From an uncultured Lachnospiraceae bacterium (GTDB taxonomy: Bacteria; Bacillota; Clostridia; Lachnospirales; Lachnospiraceae), in assembly GCA_900549995.1 (NCBI GenBank), contig URQQ01000030.1, positions 1 to 55,744 on the forward strand: a stretch of 55,744 nucleotides of DNA, in the 5' to 3' direction. How positions within the stretch are numbered: position 1 is the stretch's first letter; each line of letters opens with the position of its first letter. Shown here piece after piece: positions 17,550 through 25,158 of this stretch. The notes beneath the pieces were generated by a model. It had not been told where the DNA came from. It saw only the letters and a list, made by a program, of their open reading frames with translations, and ran no database searches. Both the position numbers and the translations under genes were made by a program.

Positions 17550-18389
17550 CTACTGTTTCACCGCACCTGCCGTCATTCCGCCAACCAGGTATTTCTGCAA
17601 TGTAAGGAACAGGATGACTACCGGAATTGTGATCAATACTGAGCCTGCCATCAGTGTTCCCCAATTGGTTGTATATTGCCCCTGAAAGCTGGCAATTCCC
17701 ATCGGAAGTGTCCAGTTCTCATAACTTTTCATAAATGTACTTGCGAACAGATATTCATTCCATCCTGTGATAAACGAGAACAGGCCAGTCGCTATCAATC
17801 CCGGAATCGTAAGCGGCACTACAACTGTGGTGAAAATACGAAGCCTCCCTGCCCCGTCTACCGTCGCTGCCTCTTCCAATGACAGCGGAATTGTATCGAA
17901 AAATCCTTTCATCATCCATGTACAAAATGGTACCGAAAATGTTGCGTATGCCAGAATCAGTCCCAGATGTGTGTCCAGAAGATTCAGATTTCCCATAATA
18001 ATGTACAATGGTATAATTAAGAGCGAACCAGGAAGCACCTGTGTCGTCAATATGACATAAGCCAGAAGCCCTTTCCCCCTAAACTTAAATCTTGATATCC
18101 CATATCCTCCAAGTGTCGCAATCAGCATGGAAAACAGTGTTGTAAACAATGAAATTACTGCACTGTTCACTGCCCATCTGCCGAAATCAAAACTGGAAGA
18201 ATGCGTCGTCAGCATTTCCTCATATCCTGCTGTTGTCGGTGCCTGCGGAATGAAATGCGGTGTGGTATACACCTCTGCCGCCGGTTTAAAGGAAGTGGAT
18301 ATCATCCAGACGAACGGAAAGAGTGCAAATGCGCAGATAATCACTACAAGTATAATCACGACGCTCTTTTTCAGCGGTGCCTTTTTCAT
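17550..18389 (-). CDS. Carbohydrate ABC transporter permease, MalG type
   Basis: A 279-residue membrane protein with about six hydrophobic segments. The coupling motif EEAATVDGAGRLRIFTTVVVPLTIPG (EAA loop) is the contact site for the ATPase in family-1 carbohydrate uptake systems. The N-terminus MKKAPLKKSVVIILVVIICAFALFPFVWMISTSFK is typical of MalG/UgpE-like proteins. Its ATG overlaps the stop of the upstream permease by 4 nt (ATGA), so the two are translationally coupled and form the heterodimeric pore. Confidence 0.93.
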   Translation of the reverse strand: MKKAPLKKSVVIILVVIICAFALFPFVWMISTSFKPAAEVYTTPHFIPQAPTTAGYEEMLTTHSSSFDFGRWAVNSAVISLFTTLFSMLIATLGGYGISRFKFRGKGLLAYVILTTQVLPGSLLIIPLYIIMGNLNLLDTHLGLILAYATFSVPFCTWMMKGFFDTIPLSLEEAATVDGAGRLRIFTTVVVPLTIPGLIATGLFSFITGWNEYLFASTFMKSYENWTLPMGIASFQGQYTTNWGTLMAGSVLITIPVVILFLTLQKYLVGGMTAGAVKQ

Positions 18390-19288
18390 TCTTCCTCACC
18401 TCGATTCAATACCCTGAAATATGCATATGTAAATACAAGCGAGACAAGCAGCATCAGCATACCTGCCGCGGCAGCCTTTCCAAAATCAAAATACTTAAAT
18501 GCCGTCTGCTGTACATAGATTGTAAGTATCTCTGTCGCTCTCGAAGGCCCTCCTTTTGCAAGTACAAAAGCAATCGCATAATCCTTAATTGTCCAGATTG
18601 TCAGTAAAAGGAACACGATCATTGAGACTGGTTTAATAGACGGAATTGTAATATATCTGATCTGGTGCCATGTATTAGCCCCGTCAATCCTCGCCGCCTC
18701 ATACAATTCATTTGACACGCTCTGCATACCTGCCAGAAGCATGATGGCCACGAACGGAAATCCTTTCCATATGTTCACTACCATAGCCGCCGGCAATGCA
18801 ACTTTTACATCCTGCAGATATCCAATATTGTGGGATAATATTCCTGCATTATTTAATAAAAAGTTAATCACACCGTAGTCCTGGTCATACATCAGTATCC
18901 ACACGAGACATGCCACAACTTCCGGCACCGCCCATGGTATGATCAGTAAAGCTCTTGCAAGCCCTCTGCCTGGGAATTTGGAATTCAAAAGCAGAGCGGA
19001 ACCAAATCCAAGAAAATATCTTCCAAGCACAGTGACCAGAATATATAAAACTGTCACCTTCACAGAATTGAAGAAGAATTTATCTCCAAGCACATTTTTG
19101 TAATTGTCAAGACCAAGAAAATAATTCCCTTTTTCTGATGGATTTGTAATATACCAGTACTGAAAGCTCATAATTGCAGCTTTAACAATCGGAATCAGTA
19201 AAAAAATACAGATAATGATCAACAACGGTGCAATAAACAGATATGGCTCCAGTTTTTTCTTCCAATTTACGTTTCTATGTGTTTTCAT
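18386..19288 (-). CDS. Carbohydrate ABC transporter permease, MalF type
   Basis: About 300 residues, six predicted membrane segments, and an EAA loop (LYEAARIDGANTWHQIRYITIPSI). It pairs with the MalG-type permease encoded next. I set the start at the second ATG (19288), since AAGGAG lies 6 nt before it. The ATG at 19294 directly abuts the Shine-Dalgarno. A hairpin (19367-19391) separates it from the binding-protein gene. No ATP-binding subunit is encoded nearby, so a shared MsiK-type ATPase elsewhere is presumably used. Confidence 0.92.
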   Translation of the reverse strand: MKTHRNVNWKKKLEPYLFIAPLLIIICIFLLIPIVKAAIMSFQYWYITNPSEKGNYFLGLDNYKNVLGDKFFFNSVKVTVLYILVTVLGRYFLGFGSALLLNSKFPGRGLARALLIIPWAVPEVVACLVWILMYDQDYGVINFLLNNAGILSHNIGYLQDVKVALPAAMVVNIWKGFPFVAIMLLAGMQSVSNELYEAARIDGANTWHQIRYITIPSIKPVSMIVFLLLTIWTIKDYAIAFVLAKGGPSRATEILTIYVQQTAFKYFDFGKAAAAGMLMLLVSLVFTYAYFRVLNRGEEE

Positions 19289-19366
19289 AGCCATCTCCTT
19301 TTTGTCATGCAGAGCCCTCTCTGTATCTGTTTCCCTCTGTCAATCCGCTGCCACTCTTTCAGTTTA

Positions 19367-19391
19367 TCAGGAGGGGTTTTCCCCCTCCTGA
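19367..19391. terminator. GC-rich intra-operon hairpin between binding protein and permeases
   Basis: TCAGGAGGGG and CCCCTCCTGA make a perfect 10-bp stem with a 5-nt loop. On the minus strand it is not followed by a strong U-run, so it may only partly terminate or may protect the abundant binding-protein mRNA 3' end, lowering permease expression. Confidence 0.65.
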
Positions 19392-19470
19392 CTTTTATAA
19401 ACCTGATTCACAGCTGATTTTTGATATGGAAACAAAGAACTTCAAGGCACTCTGTGAGATTGCGGCTATA

Positions 19471-20808
19471 CTACCGCCCCATAACCTCTTCAATTGATTT
19501 CTGGGCACTATCCATCTCTGTCTGCACGTCTGCCGCCTGCTCTGAGAACATTTTCTGGCACGCATCCAGCATAATCTGAGAGATCTCTCCCAACTGCGGA
19601 ATGTTAGGGTCTGCAACCAGATCTGTATAGTTATTCTGCATGAAATCTACAATCGCATACTCCAGTTCATGATTTTGAATATACTCATCGCTTGTAGAAT
19701 AGTCCATATTACTTGGAATCATTCCACAGTCAGCGATAATTGCCTGAGCTTCATCCGATGTCATCCATTCGAGGAACTCATAAGCTTCTTTTGGATGTTT
19801 ACAGTTTTTACTCAGCATTGTAACAAGCGGGTAATTCGTTGGATTTGGTTTGTAAGTTGTTCCTTCATATATTACGTCAAACTGCGGAATAATTCCGACA
19901 TCATCCAGCAGGCTTTCGTCACGTTCTCTCGTCATACCAACGAACCACGGGCCATCCATGTTAAATGGAACTTCGCTGTTCCAGAACATTTCACGGGAGT
20001 CTTTTTTATCTGTCACAAGTTTTGCTGCCTTTTCCTTTAAGATAAAATCCTGCCACCACTGCGCTGCCCATACATTTGCCGGGTTGCTGACATTTACATT
20101 TTCAGATGTGTATGGTTCTGTCTCACCATTTGGAAAATACAATCCGCCGGATACCGGTCTTGCAATTAAGCGGTTCCATTCACTGACGGTAAATGCATGT
20201 GTTCCGGATACAACGCCCATTGCGTATTTTCCGCCGTCTGTGAATTTCTTGCAGGCTGCAAGGAAATCATCCTGGGTCTTGATAGATTCCGGATCAATTC
20301 CCGCCTCTTCCAGCATTGATTTTCGATAGTAAATTCCAGTGGTTCCCCATGCATAGCTGGAAATCGCAAGTGTTTTCCCATCCACATCGCACATATCCTG
20401 GCCTACCAGTTTTTCTTTCAATCCATCATCCATATATTCAGACAAATCTACAAATGTCCCCCCGTCACGTATTGCCTCATATGTGGAAATATTTTCAGGA
20501 TATACCTGAATCATATCACTTTCGTTGTTACCCAGAATCTCGGTTGTAATGTTGTCCCAATACCCATCGTAACCGGCACCCATAATCTTGATATTTACAT
20601 TCGGATTCTTCTCGTTATATGCAGCAAGCAATGCATCAATCGCCTTCTGATGAGGTTCTTCCACATATACAGAAGTGGAAAATGTCAAATCAATCTTATC
20701 TCCATCCTTTTCCCCTTTTGTGTCTTCGGATTTTCCTCCACACGCAGAAAGTCCCATTACCATGGCTCCACATAACATCACGGATAACACTTTTTTGCTT
20801 TTCTTCAT
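19471..20808 (-). CDS. Sugar ABC transporter substrate-binding lipoprotein
   Basis: A 445-residue family-1 extracellular solute-binding protein. The start ATG (MKKSKKVLSVMLCGAMVMG) follows GGAGG by 7 nt; a TTG 15 nt upstream lies inside the Shine-Dalgarno. The signal peptide ends at a lipobox (GLSAC, about residue 22). The mature part shows typical features: ITTEILGNNESDMIQVYPEN, GIYYRKSMLEEAGIDPE, FNMDGPWFVG, YPLVTMLSKNCKHPKEAYEFLEWMTS. It captures a carbohydrate of unknown identity outside the cell. It is divergent from the YesN/YesM regulators, which suggests ligand- or sugar-dependent control. Confidence 0.93.
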   Translation of the reverse strand: MKKSKKVLSVMLCGAMVMGLSACGGKSEDTKGEKDGDKIDLTFSTSVYVEEPHQKAIDALLAAYNEKNPNVNIKIMGAGYDGYWDNITTEILGNNESDMIQVYPENISTYEAIRDGGTFVDLSEYMDDGLKEKLVGQDMCDVDGKTLAISSYAWGTTGIYYRKSMLEEAGIDPESIKTQDDFLAACKKFTDGGKYAMGVVSGTHAFTVSEWNRLIARPVSGGLYFPNGETEPYTSENVNVSNPANVWAAQWWQDFILKEKAAKLVTDKKDSREMFWNSEVPFNMDGPWFVGMTRERDESLLDDVGIIPQFDVIYEGTTYKPNPTNYPLVTMLSKNCKHPKEAYEFLEWMTSDEAQAIIADCGMIPSNMDYSTSDEYIQNHELEYAIVDFMQNNYTDLVADPNIPQLGEISQIMLDACQKMFSEQAADVQTEMDSAQKSIEEVMGR

Positions 20809-20851
20809 CTTTTTTTCCTCCAATTGTTTTTTTCCACCGGTGTTTGTTACT

Positions 20852-20892
20852 AATATAAATATAGCAATTCCATTTACAAATAAAAATGGAAT
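20852..20892 (-). promoter_or_regulatory. Promoter of sugar transporter operon with inverted repeat
   Basis: The minus strand has -35 TTGTAA (20874-20879), 16 bp, and -10 TATATT (20852-20857). An inverted repeat ATTCCATTT (20867-20875) / AAATGGAAT (20884-20892) covers the -35 box and may be the binding site of the adjacent AraC-type response regulator or another factor. Confidence 0.5.
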
Positions 20893-20976
20893 ATCATCAG
20901 TTATTCACCAAAAAACAGTATATTATATGAGAATTTTACATTTTATCAGAAAGTATGTTATTAATTTAACCATGGT

Positions 20977-21005
20977 TTGACATTATCTTTATCTTCCAAT
21001 ATACT
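20977..21005 (+). promoter_or_regulatory. Promoter of the two-component system
   Basis: Plus strand: consensus -35 TTGACA (20977-20982), 17 bp, -10 TATACT (21000-21005). It lies about 29 bp before the response-regulator start codon, leaving a short leader with GGAGG. Confidence 0.8.
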
Positions 21006-21033
21006 GTTTACAGAAACTTTTGGAGGTAATGTC

Positions 21034-21801
21034 ATGTATAAGGTAATAATTATCGATGATGAACCATGGACAATTATAGATATTGAACGAACATTCTCCC
21101 TGGAAAATATGGGATTTCAGATCGCCGGCTCTTACCGCTCTCCGCTAAAAGCACTGCCGGCTATCGTGCAGACAAAACCAGATCTGATTATTACAGACAT
21201 CCGAATGTCTGGAATGAGCGGGATTGAACTGATGAAGAAAGTAAGGGAACACAAGCTTCAGTGTGAGTTTATCGTAGTCAGCGGATACAGCGAGTTCGCC
21301 TATGCCCAATCCGCCATTACCTACGGTGCCTGCGGCTACTGTCTAAAACCCCTGAACCCGGAAGACGCGCTGGAGTGTCTGAACCGCGCTAAGGCTGCGC
21401 TTGATAAGAGAAATAATAAACTTAATCCCTCACCTCCACTCCCGTCAAATGAGCTCATTGACAATAATTTCGAAAATTTTTTAAACTACATAAACGTGCA
21501 TTTTTCTGAGCATTTGACACTGAAAGAACTTGCGGCCACTTTTCATATGAATCCCAATTATTGCTGTTCATTGTTTACAAAATATACCGGGAAAACCTTT
21601 TCCAGATACCTGACTGATCTCCGAATCGAAGAAGCACGTGAACTGCTCACTCATACTGACCATTCCCTAGAGAAAATTGCCTCTCTCGTCGGATTTAAGG
21701 ACTATTTTTATTTCAGCAAAGTATTTAAAAAAAGCTGCGGTTATTCCCCAAAGGAATATAGAAAAGTTATGGGCCGCCAGACTGGAGGGTGCGAATCATG
21801 A
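21034..21801 (+). CDS. YesN-type response regulator (REC plus AraC HTH)
   Basis: A 255-residue protein starting MYKVIIIDDEPWTIIDIERT behind GGAGG. The receiver domain has the acidic pair DDE at residues 8-10, the phosphoacceptor Asp in LIITDIRMSG (about residue 56), and CLKPLN with the conserved Lys. The C-terminal AraC domain contains HFSEHLTLKELAATFHMNPN and FKKSCGYSPKEYRK. It is transcribed away from the sugar transporter and overlaps the kinase gene by 4 nt. By family precedent it activates the adjacent transporter genes. An upstream in-frame start (20977) lies inside the promoter and is rejected. Confidence 0.94.
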   Translation: MYKVIIIDDEPWTIIDIERTFSLENMGFQIAGSYRSPLKALPAIVQTKPDLIITDIRMSGMSGIELMKKVREHKLQCEFIVVSGYSEFAYAQSAITYGACGYCLKPLNPEDALECLNRAKAALDKRNNKLNPSPPLPSNELIDNNFENFLNYINVHFSEHLTLKELAATFHMNPNYCCSLFTKYTGKTFSRYLTDLRIEEARELLTHTDHSLEKIASLVGFKDYFYFSKVFKKSCGYSPKEYRKVMGRQTGGCES

Positions 21802-23501
21802 CTTCGTTAAAAAAACAGCTCCTGCTGATCTTATGCCTCCCTCTTCTTCTTGGACTTGCAACCAATTTTTATATTCTCACGTATATGAGGGATTCTCAGG
21901 AAAGCACATTAAAAAATGCCTGTCATACGGCCATCGAAAATATCAATATCAACGCCTCTGCACTGACAAACAATATAAAAAAGACCTCCTCCACATTCAC
22001 AACCAATCAGTCACTCCAGGAATATTTGTCTGATTCATCAACTGATCCCCACAGCATGAAACGCCAGTCATACAGTGATTCCATTGATCTGGCCCGGGCT
22101 TATACTTCGAATCTTGTAGATATCCTTGTCTGGGATGGCAAAAATACAACAAGTATGATCAGCTATATTTCGTCTGATATGGAAAATTTCGCAGTGGCCA
22201 ACCTCGAAAATTCTCCGGAACAGGGAAACACTTTCTTCCAGATCTACATCGATCCCAAAAGTGAGATTCCATATATTATGTATTTTGCACCTATTTACAA
22301 GACAACTTTTTCTCCTGATTTCGGTAAATATCTGGGTGCAGTTGTCACCATCTGCGACACAGAGACTTTGGATAAGCTGGTGCACTCAACTACAGAAATA
22401 CTTGTCAGCATTGAAAATGCAGAAAATAATAAGACACTCTATTCCAACAAAGAAGAGGATATCAACGGACTCGCAGACAGCAATGTCTTCTACGAATCAA
22501 CCGTGACTGTGCCTTTCACAAACCTGAATATCACGGGTACGATCTTAAAAAATCAGGTCCGGTTCTTCTCGAGTCATACTTCCACCATTATCATGATGAT
22601 CGCTTCGCTTTCTCTTTTTTATATTCTATACACAGGAGTCGCGGTTCACCTGATTATTATAAGACCCATCCGAAAATTAAACAGATCCATCGAACAGATC
22701 GACTATGAAAAAGAAAATACAAAAATAGAATCCATTTCCAAAAATGAAATTGGATCCATCGCTTCAAAAATCAATCATATGTTGTCCAAAATTTTCTCAC
22801 TCAACGAGAAAAATATAGCCTCACAGGCAAGACTTTATGAAATGGAAATCAGCAAAAAACAAACGCAGCTCTATGCATACCAAAGCCAGATCAATCCACA
22901 TTTTCTCTACAATATGCTGCAGTGTATGAGAGGCATCTCCCTGATGCACGACATGCCACAGCTCGCCACGATCTGTACCAATATGGCTGATCTGTTCCGC
23001 TACTCCATCAAAGGCGCCAACTATGTCAAACTCGCGGACGAAGTGAAAATCATTGAGGAATATCTCTATATGATTGCTGTCCGCTTCCAGGATCGCATAA
23101 AATACAGCGTACAAATTGATGAAGATGCACTGTCCTGTAAGATTCCCAAAATGATCCTTCAGCCACTTGTCGAAAATGCCATTTTCCATGGGCTTGAATC
23201 TATCGACGAACAGGGCGAACTCTTCATCACCGGAGTAGTCACAGGTGATGATCTGATCGTACAGATTAAGGATAATGGAATTGGATTTTCAGAAGAAGTT
23301 CTGGATGACTTGAAACGCATACTCTCAGAGGATATTCCGACAGATATTAACTCTACGTTCAATGAAGAAAAAGGCCTCGGAATCATCAACATACATAACA
23401 AAATCCGGTTGTATGAGGGAAATCAGTACGGAATTCAGATCGAAAGCACTCCAAACAATACAACTGTCCGGATTATGCTGAATGCCTCCTGCCGCAAATA
23501 G
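21798..23501 (+). CDS. YesM-type sensor histidine kinase
   Basis: About 567 residues starting MTSLKKQLLLILCLPLLLGL. A first membrane segment (about residues 8-28), a roughly 220-residue extracytoplasmic sensor region, a second membrane segment (about 258-280) with HAMP, then the His_kinase domain with QINPHFLYNMLQCMRGI (phospho-acceptor His) and an ATPase domain (LVENAIFHGL, KDNGIGF, GLGIINIHNKIRLYEG). This is the LytS/YesM class that senses extracellular solutes or binding proteins. The ATG overlaps the regulator's stop (ATGA), with GGAGG 9 nt before it. Confidence 0.94.
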   Translation: MTSLKKQLLLILCLPLLLGLATNFYILTYMRDSQESTLKNACHTAIENININASALTNNIKKTSSTFTTNQSLQEYLSDSSTDPHSMKRQSYSDSIDLARAYTSNLVDILVWDGKNTTSMISYISSDMENFAVANLENSPEQGNTFFQIYIDPKSEIPYIMYFAPIYKTTFSPDFGKYLGAVVTICDTETLDKLVHSTTEILVSIENAENNKTLYSNKEEDINGLADSNVFYESTVTVPFTNLNITGTILKNQVRFFSSHTSTIIMMIASLSLFYILYTGVAVHLIIIRPIRKLNRSIEQIDYEKENTKIESISKNEIGSIASKINHMLSKIFSLNEKNIASQARLYEMEISKKQTQLYAYQSQINPHFLYNMLQCMRGISLMHDMPQLATICTNMADLFRYSIKGANYVKLADEVKIIEEYLYMIAVRFQDRIKYSVQIDEDALSCKIPKMILQPLVENAIFHGLESIDEQGELFITGVVTGDDLIVQIKDNGIGFSEEVLDDLKRILSEDIPTDINSTFNEEKGLGIINIHNKIRLYEGNQYGIQIESTPNNTTVRIMLNASCRK

Positions 23502-23542
23502 TTAAGCACAAGAGAAATTTCTTCAGGTTATAATAATTGTGA

Positions 23543-23580
23543 AAAAGGCGTTGACTCCCATACCTGGGCCAACGCCTTTT
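23543..23580 (+). terminator. Intrinsic terminator of the two-component operon
   Basis: AAAAGGCGTTG and CAACGCCTTTT form a perfect 11-bp stem with a 16-nt loop, ending in T-rich sequence (TTTTGTGATTTT) on the plus strand, 41 nt after the kinase stop. Confidence 0.85.
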
Positions 23581-23654
23581 GTGATTTTAGAATTAAGGAA
23601 AGAAATACCTGGATTTTTGTATTACACAGGGACGAAAAATATGAATTGACTTTG

Positions 23655-23677
23655 ATTTGATTACAACGCTTGTTAAT
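23655..23677 (-). repeat. Truncated CRISPR repeat abutting array 2
   Basis: These 23 bases match 18 of the first 23 positions of the array 2 repeat (plus-strand orientation) and stop 2 nt before the first full repeat, with no spacer between. It looks like the remnant of a deletion at the old end of the array. Confidence 0.6.
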
Positions 23678-23679
23678 AA

Positions 23680-24694
23680 ATTCAAATACAATCCTTGCTA
23701 ATGTTTATCGATCAGGACGTGCTTTATATGGCTGGCATATATAAATTCAAATACAATTCTTGTTAATGTTTATCTCTGATGTTTAATGTTTCCAAAAAGG
23801 AACGTGACTAATTCAAATACAATTCTTGTTAATGTTAATCGTCTTTTTTCATCCCTTCTTCCCGGTTTGAAGTGATATTCAAATACAATCCTTGTTAATG
23901 TTTATCCCCGTCCTCCTTGTCCACGAAACGCAGATAGCGGTATTCAAATACAATCCTTGTTAATGTTTATCCTGCAGAGCTCTTGATGGTATGCAGATAG
24001 ATATGGAATTCAAATACAATTCTTGTTAATGTTTATCTTTAGTAGCCGGGAGTAGATATGGCTGCACAACATTATTCAAATACAATTCTTGTTAATGTTT
24101 ATCGAAGATGAAATTTTGCTGGTAATAGATGAGTGTCAAAATTCAAATACAATTCTTGTTAATGTTTATCGAATCTGCACAAACCTATCAACGATACAAA
24201 TGCTATTCAAATACAATTCTTGTTAATGTTTATCCGTATCTAATGGAAGGCGCAGAATCTCATCCTGTGATTCAAATACAATTCTTGTTAATGTTTATCA
24301 ATATATGCCACCAGTCATGTGACGGATATACCCGCATTCAAATACAATTCTTGTTAATGTTTATCCCAGACATAGCTCTGGGTTTTTCCAACTTAAAATA
24401 ATTCAAATACAATTCTTGTTAATGTTTATCCCATCGATCAGCTGAATCGGTTCATCCACGATTGCAAATTCAAATACAATTCTTGTTAATGTTTATCGAT
24501 CGCTCCCTGTCTGGCCGAAGAGTAATTCGTTTCATTCAAATACAATTCTTGTTAATGTTTATCGAAGGAAACCGGGCACAGAGAAGGAGGGCCAACCGAT
24601 TCAAATACAATTCTTGTTAATGTTTATCTAAGGCAAGTACAGTACATGCAGTCGTAGTTGCGGAATTCAAATACAATTCTTGTTAATGTTTATC
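23680..24694 (-). CRISPR. CRISPR array 2 (16 repeats, 15 spacers)
   Basis: Sixteen 30-bp repeats with spacers of 34-37 bp. On the minus strand the repeat starts GATAAACATT and ends GTATTTGAAT, differing from array 1 at two fixed positions (T to A at position 2, C to T at position 9). Variants cluster at the left end (23680, 23811, 23877 and 23942), which marks it as leader-distal. The homologous leader and promoter at the right again give leftward transcription. No cas gene is present. Spacers of the two arrays look unrelated by eye. Confidence 0.97.
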
Positions 24695-24880
24695 CCACGC
24701 ATTTCCGCCACCCCTAAACCCAGTATACTCATTTCACCCCCAAAATACAAGGTTTTATAATTTTTTACCAGGCATCTTGCTTCTGTTTTCACTCCTTGGT
24801 TAAATCTCCTGTTTTCCTCTCTACACCGGGCTTTTCCACGCCCACCTTGTAATTTCCGCCTGGTAAAACTGCTAGCCAAA
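24695..24880 (-). promoter_or_regulatory. Leader and promoter of CRISPR array 2
   Basis: Homologous to the array 1 leader. The minus strand has -35 TTGTAT (24745-24750), 17 bp, -10 TATACT (24722-24727). The inverted repeat TTTTACCAGG (24763-24772) / CCTGGTAAAA (24859-24868) begins 69 nt from the array edge, exactly as in array 1. From 24881 to 25044 I see no gene. Confidence 0.8.
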
Positions 24881-25046
24881 TACTATACTTTTAAAAAACA
24901 TGCGAAACGTCACTTAGCCTTTCCTGATTGCATTATTTACACTAATATTCTTCCACTCTATAATACCACACTTTGCAGTATATCCCTGCCTGCTTCAATT
25001 CCCTGAACCACAGCCCACCTTTATCAGCGTTAAGCCCTCAATAACT

Positions 25047-25105
25047 AAAAAACAGCCCCGTACAAATTGCGCTCCCACAAAGTACAACTTATACAAGACT
25101 GTTTT
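25047..25105 (-). terminator. Probable terminator of the purine operon
   Basis: On the minus strand AAAACAGTC pairs imperfectly with GGCTGTTTT, with further pairing inside (TTGTAC/GTAC), and is followed by TTTTTT. It lies about 55 nt after the permease stop. Confidence 0.6.
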
Positions 25106-25158
25106 AATTGATCTGGAAATGCGCCAGAACTAACACGCATAATTCCCATTATTACTAA

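Noticed and set aside
23641..23680. Type II CRISPR tracrRNA or cas9 remnant near the arrays
   Set aside because: No anti-repeat outside the arrays beyond the truncated repeat, and the repeat ends and length fit a type I-B-like system better.
24129..24401. Plus-strand ORF of 90 codons inside CRISPR array 2
   Set aside because: The repeated IQIQFLLMFI peptide is translated CRISPR repeat, not a protein gene.
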